Shown here piece by piece: positions 54,569-62,585 of a stretch of DNA of 64,000 nt. Numbering within the stretch: position 1 is the stretch's first letter; every line of letters begins with the position of its first letter. The position numbers were made by a program, and so were the translations under genes. This stretch comes from Oscillospiraceae bacterium (GTDB lineage: Bacteria; Bacillota; Clostridia; Oscillospirales; Acutalibacteraceae), in NCBI GenBank assembly GCA_012520505.1, contig JAAYOC010000017.1, positions 1-64,000 of the forward strand. The letters are read 5' to 3'. Under the pieces are notes generated by a model. The model did no database searches, was not told the DNA's origin, and was given only the letters and a program-made list of their open reading frames with translations.

Positions 54569-55407
54569 ATATTTTTCCTTTTTGCAAAATATTTGCCAAC
54601 CAATGTGGCAGATAAATTAATTAGTAATGTCAACATCATCAAAATAGCAGCAATCGCAAAAGCAACCTCAAATTCACCTTCCTCTTTTGCATAAACATAA
54701 AGAGCTACAGTCAAAGTTGCTCCGGGGCTTCTAAGTCCTGTAAAGAAATTGTTTAAAGCATGTGCAAAACCTGCTGTAAACAAAAGTGCTGCCGATTCAC
54801 CAAGTATTCTTCCTATAGAAAGAATACAACCTGTAATAACACCATCCAAACAACCGGGAATGACTACTGTTCGAATTACACGCCATTTGCCTGCACCCAA
54901 ACCAAATGCTCCTTCTCGGTAGCTTTGTGGAACCGTTTTAAGACTCTCCTGCGTGGTACGCATTATTGTAGGTAAATTCATTATAACAAGTGTTAATGCA
55001 CCTGCAAGTAAACTTGTTCCAAAATTATTAGAAAAAACCAACATACCTACAAGACCATATATAATCGATGGTATGCCTGAAAGAGTTTCTGCGGCATATT
55101 CAATTGTAGTAACTACCCTTTGATTTCTAGCATATTCTGTCAAGTAAATCGCCGCACCAACACCAAGCGGTAATAAAAATATAAGTGTTGCTATAACAAT
55201 ATAAACTGTATTAAGAATATCCGGCAAAATGCCTATTCTTTCCTCTAGGTAACTCGGTTTTGTTGAAAGAAGTTCCCAAGTAATATTTGGTATTCCTTCT
55301 ATAAAAACATATGCAAGTAAAAACAACACAAGTATTGCTGTAAATGCAGTTGTTACTATCATAATACTACGCATCAAGAAGATATAAAATTTTCTTTTCT
55401 TACTCAT
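54565..55407 (-). CDS. pstA: phosphate ABC transporter permease PstA
   Basis: A 280-residue membrane protein with six helices. [25 protein letters not shown] and the EAA-loop [25 protein letters not shown] match PstA. It starts 1 base after pstC. Confidence 0.96.
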   Translation of the reverse strand: MSKKRKFYIFLMRSIMIVTTAFTAILVLFLLAYVFIEGIPNITWELLSTKPSYLEERIGILPDILNTVYIVIATLIFLLPLGVGAAIYLTEYARNQRVVTTIEYAAETLSGIPSIIYGLVGMLVFSNNFGTSLLAGALTLVIMNLPTIMRTTQESLKTVPQSYREGAFGLGAGKWRVIRTVVIPGCLDGVITGCILSIGRILGESAALLFTAGFAHALNNFFTGLRSPGATLTVALYVYAKEEGEFEVAFAIAAILMMLTLLINLSATLVGKYFAKRKNI

Positions 55408-55408
55408 C

Positions 55409-56281
55409 TTATTTCTCCTTATCTTTCTTTAAAAAGAAGTTTAGTGCTGCATTTATCAGCATAATAAAAAGGTATAAAACAAGAGCTATAGAAAACAAAG
55501 CATTTCTTTGTAAACTGCCAGGACTTGAATATGCCATTTCGCTTGCAACGGCTGTAGTAAGAAAACGAACACTCTCAAAAAGTGAAGGCATATTTGCCAC
55601 ATTACCTGCAACCATCATAACAGCCATTGCTTCACCGATTGCACGACCAACACCAAGTACAACAGCTGCCGCAATACCACTTTTAGCCGCAGGAACGGAA
55701 ACCTTAAAATAAGTTTCAACAGGTGTTGCTCCAAGAGCCAAAGAAGCATCTTCATACTCCTCTGGCACGGCATCTAATGCTGTAATGGAAACCTTTATAA
55801 TATTTGGCAATATCATTATTGCAAGTACAATAATAGCTGCAAGTAAGCTCGCACCATCCGGAACACTAAATATTTTACGTATTGATGGTACAAGAACTAG
55901 CATACCCACAAGACCGTATACCACTGAAGGAATTCCGGCAAGTAAATTAACAGCAGCCTCAATAACCGAACGAACCTTTTTATTCGCTATTTTTGACAAA
56001 TAAACTGCGGTAAAAAACCCAATAGGAACACCTAATATAATTGCTCCTGCAGTACCATATATACTTGTCAATATAAATGGAAGAATTCCATACTCCGGTT
56101 CAGCTGCAGTAGATGCCCATCTTTTTCCAAAAAGAAATTTTACAAATCCTATTTCTCTAATGGCAGGTAACCCTGAAATGATGAGATATATTGTGATAAG
56201 TAGAACACATCCAACAGTAATCAAACCGAGCATGAAAAATATTCCATGTACAAAGTTTTCAAATAATCTATTTTTCTTCAT
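55409..56281 (-). CDS. pstC: phosphate ABC transporter permease PstC
   Basis: A 290-residue membrane protein with six helices. AGIPSVVYGLVGM, the EAA-loop ALDAVPEEYEDASLALGATPVET and GRAIGEAMAVMMVAGN identify PstC. It is separated from pstS by 62 bases that hold a hairpin. Confidence 0.96.
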   Translation of the reverse strand: MKKNRLFENFVHGIFFMLGLITVGCVLLITIYLIISGLPAIREIGFVKFLFGKRWASTAAEPEYGILPFILTSIYGTAGAIILGVPIGFFTAVYLSKIANKKVRSVIEAAVNLLAGIPSVVYGLVGMLVLVPSIRKIFSVPDGASLLAAIIVLAIMILPNIIKVSITALDAVPEEYEDASLALGATPVETYFKVSVPAAKSGIAAAVVLGVGRAIGEAMAVMMVAGNVANMPSLFESVRFLTTAVASEMAYSSPGSLQRNALFSIALVLYLFIMLINAALNFFLKKDKEK

Positions 56282-56301
56282 AACTACCCCTTAAGTGAAA
56301 A

Positions 56302-56332
56302 TAAGCGACGGCTCAAAATGTGCCGTCGCTTA
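56302..56332 (-). terminator. attenuator-like hairpin between pstS and pstC
   Basis: TAAGCGACGGC pairs with GCCGTCGCTTA (11 bp) around a 9-base loop, followed on the minus strand by a weak T run (TTTTC). Partial termination here would give more pstS than permease message, common for binding-protein operons. Confidence 0.7.
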
Positions 56333-56343
56333 AAATCTCATTA

Positions 56344-57144
56344 CTAGTTAGCAGGAACTACACCTGTTTCACTGATAATTTCTTTTGCAGCATCTGTCTT
56401 GATGAATTCAAAGAACTTCTGAGCGCTCTTAGAGAGTTTGGCATCTTTCTTTGTTACAAGTACAAATGGACGCTGTACAACGTATGTTCCATCCTTAATT
56501 GTTGCTTCACTTGGTTCAATACCACCTACTGTAAGTGCTCTAACACTGTCTTTTACAGATGCAAGAGAAGCATAACCAATAGCATCCGGGTTGCTTCCTA
56601 CAGTTGTAATAACGTCACCGGTAGAAGTAAGTTCTTGACGGTAATCACAGCTATCTTTAGTATCTGTTATAGATTCAAAGCCATCTCTTGTTCCACTACC
56701 TGCTTCACGACCGATAACTACGATTTCTGCATCTTTGCCACCAACATCTTTCCAGTTCTTGATTTCACCTTTGTAAATTTTAGCGATTTTCTCTAAATCA
56801 AGATCTTTCACCGGGTTATCAGGGTGTACGATAATTGCAATACCGTCATATGCGAGAACTGTTGCCTCGAGACCGTTTGCTTCTTCTTCAGCCTTGAGTG
56901 CACGGCTTGAAAGTCCAATGTCACATCTGCCGGCTGAAACAGCTTCAATACCTGAACCTGAACCTGTAGCATTATATGTTAAAGCAATTCCAGATTCTTG
57001 TTCAAAAGCTTCGCCTAAAGCACCGATTACCTTGCTCATTGATGTTGAACCGTCTGTAGATACTGATTTCTCTTCAGGGGTACAACCAGCAAGCATTGTT
57101 ACAATGAGTATTGCTACTGTAAGTAAACTGATAATTTTCTTCAT
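56344..57144 (-). CDS. pstS: phosphate-binding lipoprotein PstS
   Basis: A 266-residue exported solute-binding protein. The signal peptide ends in the lipobox LAGC (Cys21). Phosphate-contact motifs are DGSTSMSKVIGAL (residues ~30-42) and GREAGSGTRDGFES. First gene of the pst operon. GGAG precedes the ATG. Confidence 0.97.
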   Translation of the reverse strand: MKKIISLLTVAILIVTMLAGCTPEEKSVSTDGSTSMSKVIGALGEAFEQESGIALTYNATGSGSGIEAVSAGRCDIGLSSRALKAEEEANGLEATVLAYDGIAIIVHPDNPVKDLDLEKIAKIYKGEIKNWKDVGGKDAEIVVIGREAGSGTRDGFESITDTKDSCDYRQELTSTGDVITTVGSNPDAIGYASLASVKDSVRALTVGGIEPSEATIKDGTYVVQRPFVLVTKKDAKLSKSAQKFFEFIKTDAAKEIISETGVVPAN

Positions 57145-57214
57145 CTAAATTTGTCTCCTTTGAGATTTTAATATTTTATAATCATTTCTCGCAGTCTTCT
57201 CTAACTGCAGAGAT

Positions 57215-57270
57215 ATTCTAATTAGCGCAAGTAAAATCTGTAAGCAGTTCAATGTAAAATCTAAGTAAAA
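57215..57270 (-). promoter_or_regulatory. probable Pho box and pstS promoter
   Basis: On the minus strand TTTTAC elements occur at 57265-57270, 57254-57259 and 57231-57236, with a weaker GCTTAC between (57240-57245). AGATTTTAC is exactly repeated 23 bases apart. Spacing near 11 and 22 bases is the pattern bound by PhoB/PhoP. TAGAAT at 57215-57220 fits a -10 about 10 bases downstream. Confidence 0.6.
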
Positions 57271-57275
57271 TAAAT

Positions 57276-57314
57276 TACCGAGGAGAACACTTTCGTTCTT
57301 CTCGGTAGTTTTTT
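57276..57314 (+). terminator. strong hairpin with plus-strand T run
   Basis: A 13-bp stem (57276-57288 with 57295-57307) has one G-U on the plus strand and is followed there by a T run (TTTTTT at 57309-57314). On the minus strand the T run is weaker. It lies between the flavodoxin stop and the Pho box; no plus-strand gene precedes it. It may still end the flavodoxin transcript. Confidence 0.6.
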
Positions 57315-57381
57315 AATTTCCTCTTTTCTTGCTTTTCCTAAAACAGCACCGCAAAATAAATTTAATTTTATAACAATTTGT

Positions 57382-57819
57382 TTATAACTCTCTAGCCCAC
57401 GTAAGAACTTTTTCCTTATCATTGTAGTCAGGATGATTACGTTTAATTATTACCATTCCTTGACCATAACAATTAATATACTCTTCTTCTAATTTTAAAC
57501 CGTTTTGTGCCAGCAGATCATTTATTTCTTTTCTTGCCGCTTCATTAGAACTTCCCATACCAAACCAGGTTAAAAACAAGTAAATTTTAACATCAGGGTT
57601 TACATTGTTGCTTTTTAAATTTTTCACAAAATTTAAAAGATTTTTATGAGCATGACCGCCATATACTCCTGATGATAATATAAGTACTTCACACTCTTTT
57701 AAATCAGTATTATTGTTGCTACCTACAACTTCTAACTCAAAATCAGACCTCTTTGACACATAATCACATACCTTGTGAGTATTTCCGGAAGACTTAGGAC
57801 ATACTATAAGCTTTTTCAT
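57382..57819 (-). CDS. flavodoxin-fold protein
   Basis: A 145-residue protein. The FMN phosphate loop is KSSGNTHKVCDYV near the N terminus. LILSSGVYGGHAHKNLLNFV matches the second flavin loop. It resembles the flavodoxin-like proteins of anaerobes rather than long-chain flavodoxin. Single-gene unit with a good ribosome site (GGAGGG). Partner unknown. Confidence 0.85.
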   Translation of the reverse strand: MKKLIVCPKSSGNTHKVCDYVSKRSDFELEVVGSNNNTDLKECEVLILSSGVYGGHAHKNLLNFVKNLKSNNVNPDVKIYLFLTWFGMGSSNEAARKEINDLLAQNGLKLEEEYINCYGQGMVIIKRNHPDYNDKEKVLTWAREL

Positions 57820-58000
57820 TTTAAAACCCTCCTACTGTTTTGTTATTTTACTACCCTATTATTCTATTAACTACTTTCGTTAAATTATGCGATACTTTCA
57901 CAACGACATTAATTACAGTTTTTTCTAATCTGTTTTGCAAATCCGGTCTATTATCATTTTATTACTCTACAAAATCTATAAAAACCTGTAAACTGCTAAA

Positions 58001-59710
58001 CTACATCTGCTCCGGAACTGTAATCTTCATCATTGAAAGTACATTTGAAATTACATTCTTCACGCAAAGACAAAGGTGGATTCTTGCACGACGTAGTGCT
58101 TCATTTTCCACATTTACATAACATGCATTATAAAATTTATGAAAAAGAGTAGCAAGTTCAATACAGTATCGAGTCATTCTTGCAGGTTCATAATTTTTTG
58201 CAGCTTGAACAATTTCATCCGTAAGTGCACTAAGATGACGAATAAGTTCACGCTCTTCAAATGATTTTAGAAGCATTAAATCTTCTTTATTTGCAGGAAT
58301 AATTTCTATTCTGTCCTCTTCTAATTTGCGAAGAATGCTACAAATTCTTGCATGTGCATATTGACAGTAATAAACTGGATTTTGCGAACTTTGCTCAACT
58401 GCTAAATCGAGGTCAAAATCCATCTGAGAACCTGCTTCTCTCATGTTAAACAAAAAGCGCACTGCATCAATTGGAATTTCTTCAAGAAGATCTTTAAGCA
58501 TAATTGCTTTTCCTGTACGCTTTGACATACGAACAACTTCACCATCTTTTACAAGTCTTACAAGCTGCATAAGTAATACATCAAGTTTTTCAGCACCAAA
58601 ACCTAAAGCATAAAGTGCCCCTTGCATTCTTGCAACATGTCCATGATGGTCAGCACCCCAAATATTTATACTCTTATCAAAACCTCTTTTAATTTTATTT
58701 CTGTGATAAGCAATATCAGCTACAAAATAAGTTGGGTTTCCATTTGCACGAACAAGGACATCATCTTTAAGCTCAAGTTTTTCTATATCCTCATTCGACT
58801 TGCCTTCAGCCTTTAAAATTTCTGTTTGAACTTTAATGTTTTTATACCATAAAGCATCTTCGCTTTCATAGGTATAACCACGTTTTGTAAGTTCATCAAT
58901 GGTATCTTTAACTTCAGTTTCGTAAAGAGAACTTTCTTTAAACCAAGTATCATATTCAATTCTATATTTAGCCAATATAGCTTTCATATCTTCAATATTT
59001 TTTGGAAGTGCAAATTCTACAAGTGCAGCCCTGCGAACTTCTTCACTTTCGTTTAAATATCTATCTCCATTGATTTCAGCGAACTCTTTTGCAAGAAGAA
59101 TAATATCGTCACCATGATAACTATCTTCTGGAAGTTCTACTATCTTTTCACCTTTAAAATACTGTTGATAACGGATATCAAGTGATAAACCAAATTTATC
59201 AATTTGATTACCTGCATCATTTATATAAAATTCTCTTTCAACGTAATATCCTGCCCATTCTAAAATAGTAGCAAGACAATCGCCAAGTGCACCGCCGCGG
59301 GCATTTCCCATATGCATAGGACCTGTTGGATTTGCAGAAACAAATTCTACAAGAACTTTTTTACCTTCGCCAAAATCACTCTTACCATAATTGCCACCGG
59401 AATTTAAAATATCTATTAGAATATCCGCATAAAACTCATCTTTTAAATAGAAATTCATAAAACCAGGTCCTGCAACCTCTACTTTATCAAAATAAGTTTC
59501 AGCAAGATCAAGTTGTTCTAAAATTTCTTCTGCCACCATTCTTGGAGCCTTGCTGAATATTTTTGAGTTTACCATAGCAACATTCGTTGAAAAATCACCA
59601 TTGCTTCTATCTGCGGGTACCTCAATTTTATATTCCATATGCTCTTTTGGCAGTGTCTTTTGTATCAAACTATAAAGTTGTTCTTTTACAAGTTTAACTA
59701 TTTGCGACAT
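58001..59710 (-). CDS. argS: arginyl-tRNA synthetase
   Basis: A 569-residue class I synthetase from the ATG at 59710 (AGGA 9 bases upstream). The HIGH motif is PTGPMHMGNARG, the second ATP motif is VRMSKRTGKAIM. The ArgRS-specific N-terminal Add-1 domain (1-~110) and C-terminal DALR domain (YARICSILRKL) are present. It overlaps the DUF1934 gene by 17 bases. Confidence 0.97.
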   Translation of the reverse strand: MSQIVKLVKEQLYSLIQKTLPKEHMEYKIEVPADRSNGDFSTNVAMVNSKIFSKAPRMVAEEILEQLDLAETYFDKVEVAGPGFMNFYLKDEFYADILIDILNSGGNYGKSDFGEGKKVLVEFVSANPTGPMHMGNARGGALGDCLATILEWAGYYVEREFYINDAGNQIDKFGLSLDIRYQQYFKGEKIVELPEDSYHGDDIILLAKEFAEINGDRYLNESEEVRRAALVEFALPKNIEDMKAILAKYRIEYDTWFKESSLYETEVKDTIDELTKRGYTYESEDALWYKNIKVQTEILKAEGKSNEDIEKLELKDDVLVRANGNPTYFVADIAYHRNKIKRGFDKSINIWGADHHGHVARMQGALYALGFGAEKLDVLLMQLVRLVKDGEVVRMSKRTGKAIMLKDLLEEIPIDAVRFLFNMREAGSQMDFDLDLAVEQSSQNPVYYCQYAHARICSILRKLEEDRIEIIPANKEDLMLLKSFEERELIRHLSALTDEIVQAAKNYEPARMTRYCIELATLFHKFYNACYVNVENEALRRARIHLCLCVKNVISNVLSMMKITVPEQM

Positions 59711-60155
59711 TGTCAATCTTCCTTACACTTATCTTAAGTTCATTTTCTAATACTTCTCCGCCACCTACATCAAGTGAATATGAAAACTCTAAATCTCCAC
59801 CATCCGGATTCATATTAGAATCTATTCTATGTGCATAAACTCCCATGATTAACGTGCCATACGGAGTTTCATAACAACAATTATGACGTTTTTTAAGTTC
59901 AAGGATTAAATCTGTTTGAAATAATCCTCCTCGAGTTAAACGTACTTTGTTCGGTTCATCAACAAAAATCTTTGTCGTTGTACCAGCCATATCACCGGTA
60001 TGCTCCATATAACGAATTTCATACCCGTTTTTTTGCACAGAAAGATTCCCCATAAGTTCAGTTTCACTCTCTGTTTGTTCACCTGAAGTTATGTGCTTAT
60101 CATTAATTGTAATTCTATATTTTTTTTCGAATTCATTAAGTTTCTTATCACTCAA
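59694..60155 (-). CDS. DUF1934-family protein (YwiB-like)
   Basis: A 153-residue calycin-type beta-barrel protein. TGDMAGTTTKIFVDEPNKVRLTRGG and YGTLIMGVYAHRIDSNMNPDGGDLEFSYSLDVGG match DUF1934. It lies upstream of argS, as ywiB does in Bacillus. Overlaps ddl by 4 bases. Function unknown. Confidence 0.9.
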   Translation of the reverse strand: MSDKKLNEFEKKYRITINDKHITSGEQTESETELMGNLSVQKNGYEIRYMEHTGDMAGTTTKIFVDEPNKVRLTRGGLFQTDLILELKKRHNCCYETPYGTLIMGVYAHRIDSNMNPDGGDLEFSYSLDVGGGEVLENELKISVRKIDNVANS

Positions 60156-61222
60156 GAATTAATACCCCACTTTTCTAATGCTAATGTGAGCAAAGTGTCA
60201 CAAAGTTCTTCATATGAAATGCCTGCCGCTTCTATCATCTTTGGATACATACTTATTGATGTAAAACCAGGTATTGTATTGATTTCATTAAACAGGACCC
60301 TGTTATCTTCTTTTGCTATAAAAAAATCAACCCTAGCAAAACCTATTCCGCCAACTGCTTTAAAAGTTTTTATAGCAACACTTTTTACTTCTTCTTGCTT
60401 TTCTTTTGAGACTAAAGCCGGAATATTTAAAATGCTCGCTGTGTTAATATACTTTGCGTCATAATCATAAAACTCGTTTGCAGGAGTAATTTGACCTACA
60501 ACACCGGTTTTAATTTCATCATTTCCAAGTACTGCACACTCAACTTCATATCCATCAATAAACTCTTCAAAAAGAACTCTTGTATCATATTCAAAAGCTA
60601 AATATAAAGCAACTTTAAGTTCTTCATTATTATAAACCTTGGAAATACCTACTGATGAACCTGCATTTGCAGGTTTCACAAAAATTGGAAAACCTAATTT
60701 TGATACAATATCATCTAACGTCTTTTCACCAGTTTCAAAATCATATTTTGTTATATAATCCCATTTTGCCTGAGCAATGCCATTTGCATCAGCTACAATA
60801 TTTGTAAAAATCTTATCCATTGAAATTGCGGAAGAGGTCATGTCACATCCTACAAATGGAATTCCTGCAAGTTGAAAAAGTCCTTGAATAGTACCGTCTT
60901 CACCATTTTTTCCATGAAGAACAGGAAATGCAATATCAATATGAATATTTTCATATTTACCTTCTCTACACACAGTAATTCCGTGTATTTTTCTATCCGG
61001 TGATACAAAAGCCTCTGTAAGCTTACCCGTTTCCAACCATTTATCGTTTGGTAAAGCATCTACATCGCCCTCATAAAGATACCATCGACCGTTTCGTGTG
61101 ATGCCCATCATTAAAACATTATATTTTTCTTTTGGTGTATTTTTTATAACAGATGATGCCGATATTAAAGAGATATCATGTTCACTTGAACAGCCACCAA
61201 AAAGGACTAAAACATTTTTCAT
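60152..61222 (-). CDS. ddl: D-alanine--D-alanine ligase
   Basis: A 356-residue ATP-grasp enzyme for cell wall synthesis. I start at the ATG at 61222 (NVLVLFGGCSSEHDISLISA); the longer frame adds 25 residues not seen in the family. FPVLHGKNGEDGTIQG, FVKPANAGSSVGISKV and NEINTIPGFTSISMYP are the binding motifs. The residue that contacts the second substrate in this last motif (SMYP) is of the D-Ala/D-Ala type, not D-Lac. Confidence 0.96.
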   Translation of the reverse strand: MKNVLVLFGGCSSEHDISLISASSVIKNTPKEKYNVLMMGITRNGRWYLYEGDVDALPNDKWLETGKLTEAFVSPDRKIHGITVCREGKYENIHIDIAFPVLHGKNGEDGTIQGLFQLAGIPFVGCDMTSSAISMDKIFTNIVADANGIAQAKWDYITKYDFETGEKTLDDIVSKLGFPIFVKPANAGSSVGISKVYNNEELKVALYLAFEYDTRVLFEEFIDGYEVECAVLGNDEIKTGVVGQITPANEFYDYDAKYINTASILNIPALVSKEKQEEVKSVAIKTFKAVGGIGFARVDFFIAKEDNRVLFNEINTIPGFTSISMYPKMIEAAGISYEELCDTLLTLALEKWGINS

Positions 61223-61377
61223 ATCATTACAACCCCAAAAGTTAAAAATTATCCAATTAGCAAGGTATATATTAACATAATAGCGATACATCTTCAATTA
61301 AAATTTGTAATGACAAAAGACTGTCTATATGTTAAAATAATGACTAACTATTTGACTAAGGACGAGGCGTTACACAT

Positions 61378-62241
61378 ATGGTTTCAAAGAAAGATTCTAT
61401 TCTTGCTCTTTTAAAATCTTCAGAACCTACTATGGTTGCTGCCGGACTTAACCTTACGGGACCGGCAAAACCGGGAGAAGACGAGGCTGATATCACCTTT
61501 GAAGGTGAGCTCGGCGAAGTTGTGTTGAAACTTGAAGAAAACATCTTAAAAATTCTTTGCAAAAAAAATGATGGTGATTTCCGTACAGTTTCTCAAACTC
61601 TCTTTGATTATGAGGATGAGAATTGGGAAGCAAGAGACACAAAGTCAGTTGCAAATGAAGTAGCAGAGAGTATTTCTAGTTTCTTTGGCACAGAGCTTAT
61701 TTATGATTCTACAAAATCGGATAAAACTACAAAAAACAAAAATTTAACTCCTGAACTTGAAGAGTTTTTACAAAGTGGCAAAAAGAAAAAATCTAAAAGA
61801 GAAAGTACAATTTCCTACGAAGCAGAAAATCTTGCACATCGTATGGAAAACATTTTTCCTGAACTTAAAGGTGAACTTGATAAAAATATTGAAGAATATG
61901 AAATGTTTCTTCCTGAAGCATACTTTGAAAAACTCGCAACACCTTTAATTCTTAACGCAATTCGTAAAAAAGACAGACAAACCTTAAAGAAAATTTTCAA
62001 TGCATTTAATATTTTCTACGATGAAGGACCGTCAGATATTCAAAGTCTCATTGTCGTTTCAATTCTTGGTATAAATTTTGTAGCAGATGAAACACTTTTT
62101 GAAAAAAGTTCTGAGTTTATGTCCGAAGTACTTCTTGAAGCTGTTGAATCAGTTGTTTCCTTCCTTAAAACAGGAAAAGGGAAACGTCAAATGCAAATTA
62201 TTTTAAATCCACAACCTTACAAATCAAAAAGATTAAAATAG
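61378..62241 (+). CDS. cytosolic protein, unrecognised
   Basis: I do not recognise this 287-residue protein. Residues ~35-115 are acidic and alternate strand and helix (ADITFEGELGEVVLKLEENILKILCKKNDGDF). A Lys/Ser linker (~120-145) follows. Residues ~145-270 look all-helical (ENLAHRMENIFPELKGELDKNIEEYEMFLPEAYFEKL...). No signal peptide or membrane segment. GAGG lies 10 bases before the ATG, and a strong terminator follows. It stands alone, divergent from ddl. Confidence 0.8.
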   Translation: MVSKKDSILALLKSSEPTMVAAGLNLTGPAKPGEDEADITFEGELGEVVLKLEENILKILCKKNDGDFRTVSQTLFDYEDENWEARDTKSVANEVAESISSFFGTELIYDSTKSDKTTKNKNLTPELEEFLQSGKKKKSKRESTISYEAENLAHRMENIFPELKGELDKNIEEYEMFLPEAYFEKLATPLILNAIRKKDRQTLKKIFNAFNIFYDEGPSDIQSLIVVSILGINFVADETLFEKSSEFMSEVLLEAVESVVSFLKTGKGKRQMQIILNPQPYKSKRLK

Positions 62242-62284
62242 AGTTAAAATAATGAAATAAAAATAGGATTGAAATAAAAAGGAT

Positions 62285-62317
62285 AAGCCCCATGACCGGT
62301 CAAAGTCATGGGGCTTT
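62285..62317 (+). terminator. rho-independent terminator
   Basis: AAGCCCCATGAC pairs with GTCATGGGGCTT (12 bp) around an 8-base loop. It lies 44 bases after the unrecognised 287-residue gene. Confidence 0.85.
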
Positions 62318-62533
62318 CCTTATAAAACGAAGGGGCAAAGAAGATATCTATTTAGATAATACATCTTGTCCACGTGTATTATAGCAAACACTATATATAT
62401 TGTCAATTAGGTAAATCTTTAGTTTTGGTGACCTCATAAAAATTTGTTCAAATTAATTGTTTACACATAACATTTTGTTATCAACTCATTATACAAATTT
62501 TTTAGTTGTTGTTTGTACGAAAATATTACATGT

Positions 62534-62565
62534 AAAAAGCAGCCGGCTTTCGCTAGCTGCTTTTT
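62534..62565 (-). terminator. terminator after the flavoenzyme gene
   Basis: AAAAAGCAGC pairs with GCTGCTTTTT (10 bp) around a 12-base loop that can pair further. T run on both strands. It lies 20 bases past the stop of the minus-strand flavoenzyme. Confidence 0.82.
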
Positions 62566-62585
62566 TATTTTCTAAAGATATTACT

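Larger units (their letters stand above)
62242..62585. other. gap between convergent genes
   Basis: These 344 bases hold two terminators (62285-62317 and 62534-62565) and about 215 bases of AT-rich DNA between them in which I see no gene, repeat or clear promoter. Confidence 0.6.
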
